DNA from: Silvanigrella aquatica
Lineage (GTDB): Bacteria > Bdellovibrionota_B > Oligoflexia > Silvanigrellales > Silvanigrellaceae
Reading direction: 5' to 3'
DNA: 64,000 bases
Assembly: GCF_001907975.1 (NCBI RefSeq)
Contig: NZ_CP017834.1
Span: 3,219,480 to 3,283,479, forward strand
A program made the position numbers and the translations under genes. Below, one piece after another: positions 27,364 to 35,847 of the stretch; positions within the stretch are counted from its first letter, which is position 1, and each line of letters opens with the position of its first letter. The notes beneath the pieces were generated by a model that saw only the letters and a list, made by a program, of their open reading frames with translations, was not told where the DNA came from and did no database searches.

Positions 27364-27405
27364 AATCCTTCTCAATTATTTTTATAAAATGAGAAGGATT
27401 TTGAG
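27364..27405 (-). terminator. intrinsic terminator of ppa
   Basis: Minus strand: 11-base perfect stem (27400-27390 with 27374-27364) formed by AATCCTTCTCA and its complement, a 15-base AT loop, then a run of U (27363 downward). It lies about 20 bases after the ppa stop and isolates ppa from gcvT. Confidence 0.85.
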
Positions 27406-27421
27406 AAAGATATAAATAAAT

Positions 27422-27985
27422 TTATTTCTTTAACATTTCTTTATTGCGATTGTAGAAATCGATACTTTCTTTAATGATTTTTTCTGCTTCGTCTTTTCCA
27501 AACCATCCGACAATTTCTACTTTTTTATTTTCAAGAAGCTTGTATGTTCTAAAAAATTGCTCAATTTCTTTAATATAATGAGGGTTTGAAACCTCAACTT
27601 CTTTAAGGTCATTAATATGCTTAAATTGAGGATCAGCCGCATGCACAGCAAGGATTTTGTCATCAGCATCTCCCCCATCAACCATTTTCATACAACCAAT
27701 GACTTTGACATCCATCATGCTTAAAGGATGAACAGGTTCCTGACCTATAACCATAACATCAAGGGGATCACCGTCGTCGCAGTAAGTTTGAGGGATAAAG
27801 CCATAATTTATTGGATAAAACATAGGACTTGAAAGCACACGATCAAGAAAAAGCAGACCCGAATTGGAGTCTATTTCATACTTATTTTTAGATCCGCGCG
27901 GGATTTCAATAATTGCAGTCACAATAGATGGGGCTTTTTCACCCACGCTCACAGAATGCCAAGGGTGCCATGGATTTACTGACAT
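27422..27985 (-). CDS. ppa: inorganic pyrophosphatase (family I)
   Basis: Hydrolyses pyrophosphate to drive biosynthesis. 187 residues from the ATG at 27985, which has GGAG six bases upstream and begins like the family (MSVNPWHPWHSVSVG). A longer frame to 28114 adds 43 residues with no family match and no ribosome site, so it is not used. The active-site stretch YCDDGDPLDVMVIG with its Asp cluster, the EIPRGSKNKYE substrate loop, and DADDKILAV are intact. A good terminator follows. Confidence 0.96.
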   Translation of the reverse strand: MSVNPWHPWHSVSVGEKAPSIVTAIIEIPRGSKNKYEIDSNSGLLFLDRVLSSPMFYPINYGFIPQTYCDDGDPLDVMVIGQEPVHPLSMMDVKVIGCMKMVDGGDADDKILAVHAADPQFKHINDLKEVEVSNPHYIKEIEQFFRTYKLLENKKVEIVGWFGKDEAEKIIKESIDFYNRNKEMLKK

Positions 27986-28143
27986 AATACACTCCAAAAA
28001 ATAAGGAAGAAGCTCATAGCCTTCCCTATAATTTCTATAATAAGGAAGGACATAGATGACGGTATGTTGTACATGCAGTTTGCTGATTTGTGAAGAAAAA
28101 AAGCCGCCATACAAATTAGCAACTGACTCGATATGGAGAAATC

Positions 28144-28527
28144 ATGTCAGAAAAGAAAAAGTCAAAACCTATAAAGCTAGAATGGCAAGGAGGACTTGCC
28201 TCCCTTCACGAGGAAGCTCCCATTGCCCTGAGAGGAGCTGACACACCTGCTTCTTCTCCCCCTCAAAAATTACCAATTGGTGAAATCCAAGGAAAAGTGA
28301 GTATTCGAAAAGAGAGCAAAGGGCGCGCAGGGAAACCCGTTGCGATACTTTTTAATTTTGCTGATGACCTTGCAAAAAATCCTGAAAATTTAAAAACTTT
28401 ATGTTCAAAATTAAAAACCACGTTAGCTTGTGGCGGGACTGTTGAAAATGGAGAAATCATTTTAATCTTGCGAAACTTTGAAAAGTTAAAGGAAATTCTT
28501 TTAAAATTAAATCTTATTGCAAAGTAA
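28144..28527 (+). CDS. SUI1/eIF1-family (YciH-like) translation factor
   Basis: 127 residues. The C-terminal half has the SUI1 fold signature, from KGRAGKPVAILFNF through LCSKLKTTLACGGTVENGEIILILRN and a closing helix; the N-terminal 60 residues are basic and probably disordered. YciH proteins are homologues of eukaryotic eIF1 and influence start-codon fidelity. A ribosome site (GGAG) precedes the ATG. It is divergent from ppa. Confidence 0.88.
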   Translation: MSEKKKSKPIKLEWQGGLASLHEEAPIALRGADTPASSPPQKLPIGEIQGKVSIRKESKGRAGKPVAILFNFADDLAKNPENLKTLCSKLKTTLACGGTVENGEIILILRNFEKLKEILLKLNLIAK

Positions 28528-29052
28528 TATCATTTACACTTCTTCCGACCCTCATTTCAAAATCCCTCATTTATAAATAAATCAACAATAATAAATCCTT
28601 ATATAAAAATAAAATATCCCTAAATATTAACATTTGATTAAAATACAATGACGAATTAATGAAAAAAATAAAACCGAACTATGAACATTAAAATTTTATT
28701 AATAATTCATTAAAAACCCTTAATAAAGCTTATTTTAATTGACTAAAATTTAATAATAAAGTATTTAAATTTTATTCCAATAAATTTATGGAATTTAAAT
28801 ATCCAATTCATGGACGATGGATAAGGTTATTAAACAATAATATCCTTGCTATATTATCATGATATATAACAAGATATTTATTCATAATAATTAAATTTTT
28901 ATGCTTTTTATCGGAAATTAAATCACATCACTAATAATAAGTTACAAACATAAAATCGAACGATTGTAATTTATTATTTAGAAAAAATAAAATATTAAAA
29001 AAATATCATCACAAATAATTATTAATAAATAAAAAATCATAGGTAAAATGAT
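28528..29052. other. long AT-rich intergenic region before the secreted RNase gene
   Basis: 525 bases with no gene recognised. Base composition is extreme (about 15-20% G+C by eye). It holds a near-perfect inverted repeat at 28839-28878, listed separately, and a smaller one around 28774-28794 (ATTCC and GGAAT arms). Extreme AT content with palindromes suggests a silenced, possibly acquired locus. Confidence 0.5.
28839..28878. repeat. imperfect inverted repeat upstream of the RNase gene
   Basis: Left arm 28839-28854 and right arm 28864-28878 pair over about 14 of 16 positions, with one bulge and one wobble, and the central TATCATGATA is itself palindromic. It lies about 175 bases before the RNase start and could act as an operator, a cruciform, or the terminator of an upstream transcript. 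Confidence 0.4.
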
Positions 29053-30042
29053 ATGAAAAATATTACAAAATTTTCATTAGTATTTATTTCTCTAATTGCT
29101 CATCAACTTTCATTTGCGGGATCTTACTTATTTTGCGCTAATGAAAATGGTGATTCTAAATGGGCAAACCCCAATCAAAATAACAATGACTCCTGGGCAC
29201 CACCTGATGAAAACGGTTTTTGGCTAAAAGGAAGTTTATATATTGTAAATGCGCCAAAGCAACTTCATAGCGCGTTATCTATTGACTTATCCGAATCTAA
29301 ATCACGTAACAAAAGAGCAAGTGCAAACGATTTTAATCAAAGACCTCATACAATTAACGATAATGACCATTCAAGATCTGTTCAAGTTTGTCGTAAATTA
29401 ATTACTACGTGCCAAAGCTCATTTGGCAACGAATATAAATTTGTTGGTGCCGCATCACATTCTTTAGCAGCAACGGATTGGGGATATATTGCTGCCGATA
29501 ATATTGTGTGTCCCAATTGGGATTATAAAGAAGGTCTCTCTCTGCTTGCAGAAGAAGGATCAAGCATTGGAGCCTTTCTCGGCGATCTCGTAATTGATAC
29601 CGTTGCCAGCGGACCTTTCCCAGAAAAAGGCGTAGGTATTGTATCAAAGCCCAATACAGCAAAAGGAATTAAAGTTCCTTCTGTAAAACCAAGTGGAACA
29701 AAAGAAAATCCGAAACCCTCATTTAATAGAAAAAATGTTGTTGATGCAGACGGATTTACTTTAGTTCAAAGTAAGCCAGACATCCCTTATAGAGCATATG
29801 AACACTCTGATAATATTAATTTTTCATCAACTAATATAAAAAAATATAAAAATCACAGTAAAGCTCTGCCTGAAGGGGGAAATTATTATGAGATTGACAT
29901 TCCTTTCGAAGGCCAAAATGGGCGCGACGCAAAACGTGTTGTCGTTGACAGAAATACAGGCAAAAGATGGTACACAAAAGATCATTATGACTCATTCATA
30001 GAAATGAACTCTATACCCAACTACAAATTAACAAAAAATTAG
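29053..30042 (+). CDS. secreted barnase-family (N1/T1) ribonuclease with cysteine-rich N-terminal domain
   Basis: 329 residues. A signal peptide (cleavage after SFA, residue 22) is followed by a domain (about 23-165) with GSYLFC, KWANP, WLKGSL, VCRKLITTCQS and CPNWDYKEG, shared with the downstream gene at 30236. A hydrophilic linker follows. Residues 272-329 match microbial guanyl-specific RNases such as barnase: LPEGGNYYEIDI, GRDAKRVVVDR, YTKDHYDSF. The catalytic set is present: Glu280 (barnase Glu73), Arg291 (Arg83), Arg295 (Arg87) and His311 (His102). It should cleave RNA at G after export. No barstar-like inhibitor gene is adjacent, so the organism must rely on disulphide-controlled folding, export, or an inhibitor elsewhere. 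A toxin or prey-RNA degradation role is inferred. Confidence 0.85.
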   Translation: MKNITKFSLVFISLIAHQLSFAGSYLFCANENGDSKWANPNQNNNDSWAPPDENGFWLKGSLYIVNAPKQLHSALSIDLSESKSRNKRASANDFNQRPHTINDNDHSRSVQVCRKLITTCQSSFGNEYKFVGAASHSLAATDWGYIAADNIVCPNWDYKEGLSLLAEEGSSIGAFLGDLVIDTVASGPFPEKGVGIVSKPNTAKGIKVPSVKPSGTKENPKPSFNRKNVVDADGFTLVQSKPDIPYRAYEHSDNINFSSTNIKKYKNHSKALPEGGNYYEIDIPFEGQNGRDAKRVVVDRNTGKRWYTKDHYDSFIEMNSIPNYKLTKN

Positions 30043-30154
30043 GTTTTAAACTTGAAAGTCTCAAAATATTTAATTAAATTTTGATAATTTATATTAAATT
30101 AAACTTATTAATTAAAATTTTGATTTTTTCATAAAATTTAATATATTATTTTCG

Positions 30155-30190
30155 GCTCACTTTTTCTGCGAGTAAAAGTGAGCTCTTATT
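30155..30190 (+). terminator. intrinsic terminator after the RNase gene
   Basis: Perfect 10-base stem (30155-30164 with 30174-30183, GCTCACTTTT and its complement), a 9-base loop, then a short T-rich stretch. It lies about 110 bases after the RNase stop and separates that gene from its paralogue. Confidence 0.65.
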
Positions 30191-30235
30191 TATCCCATTT
30201 TGTTAACTTTACATCATGACTCTGGAGAAATGTCT

Positions 30236-30895
30236 GTGAAAATCATATCAACAGTAAAAATATCCTTGCTTTCTATTTGTGCATCAATGACTTTTCAAAC
30301 AAGCCATGCAGGTATTTATAATCACTATAGTTCTTTATATAAGAATAATGATTCATTACATACTAACAAGGGAGGCTCCTATCTCTTTTGCGTCAATCCT
30401 AAAAAGAATTTTGCTACAAAATGGGCAAAACCTTCAGACAAAAATTGGAACGTCAACGGCTCCTTATCGTACCCTAATAAAAATATTTTTAATCAAGGAG
30501 GAATTTGGATCCCTGGTAGTGAAAAATCAAATAACCACTCACAATATTATCTTATTGCTCAAAAAGAATTTGCGAATAAAGAAAAAGCCGATGAGTTTTG
30601 CCAAGCTCTCATAAAAAAATGTCAATCCGATGTGAAAAATTTTAATCAAATACATTCCATTATCGACGACAGTCACGAATATACCCAAATTGGCGCGTCG
30701 AGTTATGCAATACCAACCAGTGAATGGGGAATTATTCTAACAAAATATGAAAATTCTTCATCAGAAATTGTGAACCAATCATGTTCAAATTGGCGCCATA
30801 AAAAAGGTGAGAAAATAGAATTTCCAAGCAGACCTATTGCCGAACTTATGGCTGAAACATCTCTTTTATATAGCACCTTACCATTTTATTATTAA
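30236..30895 (+). CDS. secreted paralogue of the RNase N-terminal domain, without RNase domain
   Basis: 219 residues from the GTG at 30236, chosen because GGAG lies eight bases before it; an ATG at 30230 is only two bases from that site. A signal peptide ends at QTSHA. The mature protein repeats the cysteine-rich domain of the gene upstream: GSYLFC, TKWAKP, WNVNGSL, EFCQALIKKCQS, GASSYAIPTSEWG and CSNWRHKKGEK in the same order. It stops 40 residues later, so the RNase part is absent. It may be a partner, a decoy or immunity-like factor, or a paralogue whose toxin tip was lost. No family recognised. Confidence 0.7.
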   Translation: MKIISTVKISLLSICASMTFQTSHAGIYNHYSSLYKNNDSLHTNKGGSYLFCVNPKKNFATKWAKPSDKNWNVNGSLSYPNKNIFNQGGIWIPGSEKSNNHSQYYLIAQKEFANKEKADEFCQALIKKCQSDVKNFNQIHSIIDDSHEYTQIGASSYAIPTSEWGIILTKYENSSSEIVNQSCSNWRHKKGEKIEFPSRPIAELMAETSLLYSTLPFYY

Positions 30896-31113
30896 TTGGT
30901 AAGCTACTCTGAATTAAATGATATAAATCAAAAACTACACATTTTTTATTAAAATTAAATAAATTATCTAAAATTAATGTTGCGTAATTAAAAATAAATT
31001 AATATAAGTATTTTTTATCAATTATTAGAGAATATTAATTGATATATCTAGTTTAATTTTAATAAAAAAAACACAAGGATTGTGCTTAAAAAAACCGCAG
31101 GAGGCGACTCATT

Positions 31114-32076
31114 TTGCAAACAACTGAAATTCAATTAAATGATCTTTATGTTGCTTTTCATAAACCAGAAAACTGGAATGGCAATACACTTTTTTATGTA
31201 CATGGAGGCCCAGGCAGTCATTGCAAAGATTTTGAAGAAGGTATTCATTATTTTAAATGCTTTAAAAATTCGAATTTAGGCTTCATCACTTATGATCAAC
31301 GCGGCTCAGGAAGATCATCATGCACATCCAATAATATGCCTCACCTGACTCACAGAAAAAACATTGAAGATTTAAATTTTCTTATTAATTCAACATATGA
31401 AATATTTTCATTGAAAAAAACACCCGTATTGTTTGGCCATAGTTATGGTGCGCGCCTGGTCTATGACTTATTATGGAATTATTCTGATATTAAATTAGAC
31501 TTTATTCTTTGCGGAACAAGTCTTCATCCTAATGACTCCTTAAATACCTCACTTGCTCTCGATATGCTTGTCCTAAGACAAAACTATCCTAAAGAATTTC
31601 AAATAGCAGTTGATGTTTTATCGCAATACGAAGGGGAACCCTACGAATTATCTCCAAAAATAAGAACACTTTTTCCCGATCTTATAAAACGTCAACAAGA
31701 AAGACAAAAATATTATTGGATCAATGAAAAAGCCATGCATTGGTGGAATGAAACAACTCAAAAACATAATGTAAAAGATAACGATGAAGCCTATTTTCAA
31801 ATTGTTTCCTCATTTAAAAATGAAATTTTTAATAATAACTCATTTGATCCTTGTAGATTAAGCCAAAATGGAATTTCTATTATTGGATTTCACGATTACT
31901 TAATGAATGGGAGCACTCATCATAAACTTATTGACGATAAAAAAATAATAAAATTTCGTTCATCAGCACATTATCCCCATTTTGAACAACCTGAATTGTT
32001 TATTGAAAAAGTAACAGATTTCATCAATAGAACTCATAACAATGCACTTGAAACTCATTACCGCAATATCATTTAA
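31114..32076 (+). CDS. alpha/beta hydrolase, proline iminopeptidase-like (S33)
   Basis: 320 residues. The start is TTG at 31114, nine bases after a strong AGGAGG; no ATG fits. Motifs: oxyanion HGGPG, DQRGSGRS after it, nucleophile elbow GHSYGARL and a C-terminal His in SSAHYPHFEQPE. This is the proline iminopeptidase layout, though the cap region is divergent, so ester or amide substrates other than N-terminal Pro are possible. No signal peptide. Its position between the secreted RNase pair and a dead insertion sequence puts it in the accessory stretch. Confidence 0.8.
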   Translation: MQTTEIQLNDLYVAFHKPENWNGNTLFYVHGGPGSHCKDFEEGIHYFKCFKNSNLGFITYDQRGSGRSSCTSNNMPHLTHRKNIEDLNFLINSTYEIFSLKKTPVLFGHSYGARLVYDLLWNYSDIKLDFILCGTSLHPNDSLNTSLALDMLVLRQNYPKEFQIAVDVLSQYEGEPYELSPKIRTLFPDLIKRQQERQKYYWINEKAMHWWNETTQKHNVKDNDEAYFQIVSSFKNEIFNNNSFDPCRLSQNGISIIGFHDYLMNGSTHHKLIDDKKIIKFRSSAHYPHFEQPELFIEKVTDFINRTHNNALETHYRNII

Positions 32077-32099
32077 CCTAATTTCTTATGAAATATACC

Positions 32100-32743
32100 T
32101 CAGGCAACTAGAAGTTGAGATTCTTTGAATTCCTGAAAATTTAACTGCATTAATGAAATAAGATCATCTCTAGTTTCATTATCAAAATTTGTTTTATGCA
32201 AGCTATTTTTAATTGCCTCTTTAAATAAAAAAAAACTCATGTGATACTTTGAGTTTAAACATTTTTTCTTCACATATTTCCAATATCTTTCAATTATATT
32301 CAAATTTGGAGAGTACGGAGGAAGAAATATAAATTCGATTCCAAGTCGTGATGCACGATTCCTAACAAGTTTACAATGCTGGTACCCTGCGTTATCCAAA
32401 ACAATACTTATCTTTTCTGAACCACATTGATATCTTATTTTGTGCAATATTTTGCAATCATTTCTCGAAAATTGTAAAGTTCACTTTTTCTTTTTACAAT
32501 TTTTTTTTCAAGTAAACCTTCAATTCCGTTCTTCCTAAATTCATGAAAATAAGAACAAATTGTATTTTCACAAGAACCTAATATTTTTGAAATTTCTTTA
32601 ATTGGTATGCTATGTGCATGCAAAATGAGCGCTTCTGCTTTTTTCTGAACTAATGGTCTGGGATCTGTAAATCGAACTTTTTTAAGTAAATCAACAACGC
32701 CATCAGCAAAGTAAACAGAAAGAGTCATTACGCCCTCCATCAA
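32100..32743 (-). pseudogene. IS630-family transposase, internally deleted and frameshifted
   Basis: Two overlapping frames of one gene. The first (32435-32743; probable start ATG 32728 after GGAGG) encodes the HTH part: ALILHAHSIPIKEISKILG, ENTICSYFHEF, NGIEGLLE. The second (32100-32447) encodes the catalytic end: IVLDNAGYQHCK with the second Asp, and FLPPYSPNLNIIERYWKYVKKK with the Glu. Together they give about 217 residues against about 330-340 for IS630 transposases. The first catalytic Asp region is missing, so a deletion of roughly 350 bases joins IAKYC to LLHKIRYQ out of frame. It is inactive. Confidence 0.85.
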
Positions 32744-32753
32744 TCGGAAGGGC

Positions 32754-32782
32754 TATATACGGCTTCTTTTGATTTTTGTCAA
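32754..32782 (-). promoter_or_regulatory. sigma70 promoter of the IS630 transposase
   Basis: Minus strand TTGACA (32782 to 32777), 17-base spacer, TATATA (32759 to 32754), a few bases before the transposase start. A close match to consensus with ideal spacing. Confidence 0.6.
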
Positions 32783-32793
32783 AAAATTAATAA

Positions 32794-32916
32794 ATTCTCA
32801 CTTCTACTGCTGCGGAAGTATATCTTGATGTTAGAGAAGCAAATCCTGCAAGTGGAACTCCCGTTCAAATTTGGGATTGTGTTGAACAATCGCAACAAAA
32901 ATGGTGGGAATGTTAA
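32794..32916 (+). pseudogene. 3' remnant of a ricin-type beta-trefoil lectin gene
   Basis: The plus strand reads ILTSTAAEVYLDVREANPASGTPVQIWDCVEQSQQKWWEC (shown in parts: YLDVREANPASGTPVQIW, then DCVEQSQQKWWEC) and a stop at 32914-32916. This is the QxW repeat signature of ricin-B/CBM13 lectin domains, here the extreme C-terminal repeat only. The frame is closed by a stop at 32791, at the edge of the IS630 remnant, so the insertion probably cut off the rest of the gene. Such lectin domains often sit on secreted toxins or glycosidases. Confidence 0.65.
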
Positions 32917-33067
32917 TTGTTACTTTAATTCACTTTTAAAGGTTGATTTATTTTTCAGCAAAATAGTTTTTTCGAAAATTGCTTCATTCTCCTATAGAAA
33001 TATTTTTTTAATAAGAATAGAAAGGAAGTCATATACATAACACCTACGATTACAGTTAGGATAGAAG

Positions 33068-34606
33068 ATGCTTACAGGTGAATTAAGAAATCAAATCGAC
33101 AAAATCTGGGACTCCTTTTGGACTGGTGGAATTTCAAACCCACTAGAGGTTCTTGAACAAATTACATATTTACTCTTCTTACGACGCCTTGATGATCTTC
33201 AAACACTTGAAGAGAACAAAGCGACCCGCTTAAAAAAATCCATGGAAAAACAAATTTTCCCCAATGGAAAAGATCAAAAAGGTCGAAACTACCAAGATTT
33301 GCGTTGGTCGCGTTTTAAAAACCAATCTCCCGCAGAAATGTTTACGGTGATTAGCGAACATGTATTTCCTTTTCTTCGAAATTTGGGTGGCGATGGTTCT
33401 ACGTATTCAGGTCATATGAAGGACGCTCGTTTTACGATACCAACACCTGCATTGCTTGCAAAAGTTGTTGATTTACTCGATCAAGTTCCTATGGAAGATA
33501 GAGATACCAAAGGCGATTTGTATGAATATATGCTCGGTAAAATTGCGACAGCAGGTCAAAATGGACAATTTCGTACTCCAAGACACATCATTCGTTTGAT
33601 GGTTGAAATGATGAAACCAAATCCCAAAGATGTGATTTGCGATCCTGCTAGTGGCACATGCGGTTTTTTAGTGGCAGCCAGTGAATATTTACGCGAAAAA
33701 CACCCTGAAATACTAAGAGATGCAAAACTAAAAGATCACTTTCATCACAAAGCTTTTCATGGTTTTGATTTTGATAGCACCATGTTGCGTATTGGTAGCA
33801 TGAATATGCTTTTGCACGGTGTAGAAAACCCCGATGTTTTGTATCGTGATTCTCTGTCACAAGATCATTCCGATGAAGAAGAAAAATACACGTTACTTCT
33901 TGCAAATCCTCCCTTTGCTGGTTCTCTTGATAATGAAAATGTCGCTAAAAATTTACAACAAGTGGTGAAAACCAAAAAAACCGAATTGTTATTTCTTGCC
34001 CTTATTTTACAGCTTTTAAAACCAGGAGGACGTGCTGCTGTCATTGTTCCCGATGGAGTTTTATTTGGCTCCAGTAAAGCACATAAAGAGTTACGAAAAA
34101 TGATTGTGGAAGAACAAAAACTCGATGCTGTTGTTTCTTTACCTGGCGGTGTTTTTAAACCTTATGCCGGTGTTTCAACCGCAATTTTATTTTTTACAAA
34201 AACAAATTCTGGTGGAACTGACTCGGTTTGGTTTTACGATGTTAAAGCGGACGGTTGGAGTTTAGATGACAAACGTACTCCTTTATTAAGTGAAGATAAA
34301 CTTGGTGCCACATTACAAGTTAAATTAAATAGTGATGAATTAAATAAAAATAATTTACCCGATGTGCTTAATCGTTTTGAAAAAAGAAATACAGAAGAAC
34401 GAAAACGCAAACGTACCGAACAAAGTTTTTGTGTTCCTAAAAAAGATATTGTCGCTCAAGACTACGATTTAAGCTTAAACCGATACAAAGAAGTTGTGCA
34501 TGAGGAAGTAGAACATCGTGCTCCTTTAGAAATTCTTGCAGACCTTGCGAAATTAGAAACCGAAATTCAGCGAGGGATGAAAGAGTTAGAAGGGATGTTG
34601 GGATGA
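33068..34606 (+). CDS. hsdM: type I restriction-modification system, M subunit
   Basis: N6-adenine methyltransferase subunit, 512 residues. The N-terminal HsdM_N helical domain (MLTGELRNQIDKIWDSFWTG) is followed by the AdoMet motif DPASGTCGFLVAA and the catalytic NPPF in LLANPPFAGSL near residue 280. PGGRAAVIVPDGVLFGS and SLPGGVFKPYAGV are also conserved in the family. It overlaps hsdS by 4 bases (ATGA). Base composition is visibly less AT-rich than in neighbouring orphan genes, which fits transfer of the system. Confidence 0.96.
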   Translation: MLTGELRNQIDKIWDSFWTGGISNPLEVLEQITYLLFLRRLDDLQTLEENKATRLKKSMEKQIFPNGKDQKGRNYQDLRWSRFKNQSPAEMFTVISEHVFPFLRNLGGDGSTYSGHMKDARFTIPTPALLAKVVDLLDQVPMEDRDTKGDLYEYMLGKIATAGQNGQFRTPRHIIRLMVEMMKPNPKDVICDPASGTCGFLVAASEYLREKHPEILRDAKLKDHFHHKAFHGFDFDSTMLRIGSMNMLLHGVENPDVLYRDSLSQDHSDEEEKYTLLLANPPFAGSLDNENVAKNLQQVVKTKKTELLFLALILQLLKPGGRAAVIVPDGVLFGSSKAHKELRKMIVEEQKLDAVVSLPGGVFKPYAGVSTAILFFTKTNSGGTDSVWFYDVKADGWSLDDKRTPLLSEDKLGATLQVKLNSDELNKNNLPDVLNRFEKRNTEERKRKRTEQSFCVPKKDIVAQDYDLSLNRYKEVVHEEVEHRAPLEILADLAKLETEIQRGMKELEGMLG

Positions 34607-35847
34607 AATATGTAAAATTAACTGAAGTATGTAAATTATTGTCTGGCTTTGCTTGGAGCGCATCTAAGTTTAATTCCAATAATTGTGGCGTACCCATAAT
34701 AAGAATTCAAAACGTTGATTCAAAAAATGAAAAGGAATTCTTATATTGGGATCATGAATATAATGAAAAATTTGTCATTAATTCTGGAGATCTACTTCTT
34801 ACTTTATCAGGTAGCTTTAGAGTTGTTGAATGGAGCGGGCCAAGAGCTCTTTTAAACCAACGTATAGTTAAATTAATTCCAAACGAAAATAAAATTTCAA
34901 GATCTTGGTTATTACATTCACTAAAAAGCAAACTTCTTCAGATAGAGCACATGGGTAAACACGCGCTTGTAAATAATGTTTCTCTAGAAGATCTTCAAAA
35001 ATTGGCACTTTATCTCCCTCCTCTCCCAGAACAAAAAAGAATTGCAGACATTCTTGATCGCGCTGACGAACTTCGCACAAAACGCCGCCAAGCTATTGAG
35101 CATCTGAATGAACTTAAACAATCTATTTTTTTGGATATGTTTGGGGATCCTGTTGAAAATGATCGAAAATGGGAAACAAAAAAAATATCTGATTTTGTTT
35201 TAGGTTTTGAAAGTGGAAAAAGTATAGTTGCTGATGATAATGAAGATAGCAGCTCCAAATACCGTGTATTAAAAGTTAGTTCGGTGACAAAACTTCAATT
35301 CGCACCTGATGAAAGTAAACCGTTACCTCCAAATTATACGCCTCCACCAGCACATATTGTACATAATGGAGATCTTTTATTCAGTAGAGCAAATACTTCT
35401 GAATTAATTGGTGCAACTGCATATGTATATTCAACTCCAAATAACTTAACTTTATCTGATAAATTATGGAGATTTATTTGGTACTCATCAATAAAAGCAG
35501 ATCCTTTTTATGTTTGTCATCTCTTTCAACAACCAAAATTTCGTTTTGAAATTGCAAGGCGAGCCACTGGTACTAGTGGATCAATGAAAAACATAACTCA
35601 AGATAAGGTTCTTTCTATGCTCGTCGGCCATCCAAAAATTAACTTACAAACTAAATTTGGAAAGTTAATTTATGAAATTGAAAAAACAAGATTAAAACAA
35701 ATTAATCATTTAAAATTAATTGACGATCTCTTCTCCTCCCTCCAAGACCGCGCCTTTAAAGGCGAACTTAGTAAAAACGATTCCTTAGAAAGTATTTTAA
35801 AAAACCATGCAAAAAAACAAAACAAACAACCAGAGAGCCAATTATGA
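34603..35847 (+). CDS. hsdS: type I restriction-modification system, S (specificity) subunit
   Basis: 414 residues in the usual two-half plan: target domain 1 (about 1-145), conserved helix LPPLPEQKRIADILDRADELR with the following KRRQAIEHLNELKQSIF (about 145-185), target domain 2 (about 195-365), and a C-terminal helix with LIDDLFSSLQDRAFKGEL. It determines the bipartite DNA target for both methylation and cleavage. The target domains are more AT-rich than the conserved helices, as expected for recombining segments. Overlaps both neighbours by 4 bases, so the three subunits are translationally coupled. Confidence 0.95.
   Translation: MKYVKLTEVCKLLSGFAWSASKFNSNNCGVPIIRIQNVDSKNEKEFLYWDHEYNEKFVINSGDLLLTLSGSFRVVEWSGPRALLNQRIVKLIPNENKISRSWLLHSLKSKLLQIEHMGKHALVNNVSLEDLQKLALYLPPLPEQKRIADILDRADELRTKRRQAIEHLNELKQSIFLDMFGDPVENDRKWETKKISDFVLGFESGKSIVADDNEDSSSKYRVLKVSSVTKLQFAPDESKPLPPNYTPPPAHIVHNGDLLFSRANTSELIGATAYVYSTPNNLTLSDKLWRFIWYSSIKADPFYVCHLFQQPKFRFEIARRATGTSGSMKNITQDKVLSMLVGHPKINLQTKFGKLIYEIEKTRLKQINHLKLIDDLFSSLQDRAFKGELSKNDSLESILKNHAKKQNKQPESQL

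Larger units (their letters stand above)
32100..32790 (-). mobile_element. degenerate IS630-family insertion sequence
   Basis: Bounds are approximate: the left limit is the transposase stop and the right limit lies just beyond its promoter, before the lectin remnant that opens at 32794. Terminal inverted repeats could not be identified by eye, consistent with decay. It separates an alpha/beta hydrolase gene from a ricin-type lectin tail. Confidence 0.7.

Noticed and set aside
27986-28114. N-terminal extension of ppa
   Set aside because: 43 extra residues do not match pyrophosphatases, and a good ribosome site lies before the ATG at 27985.
30043-30235. Possible barstar-type inhibitor gene after the RNase
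   Set aside because: Only 193 bases with a terminator and stop codons in all frames; the next gene is a paralogue of the N-terminal domain and not barstar-like.
32825-33040. 71-residue plus-strand frame before hsdM
   Set aside because: Out of frame with the lectin remnant and without ribosome site; drift.
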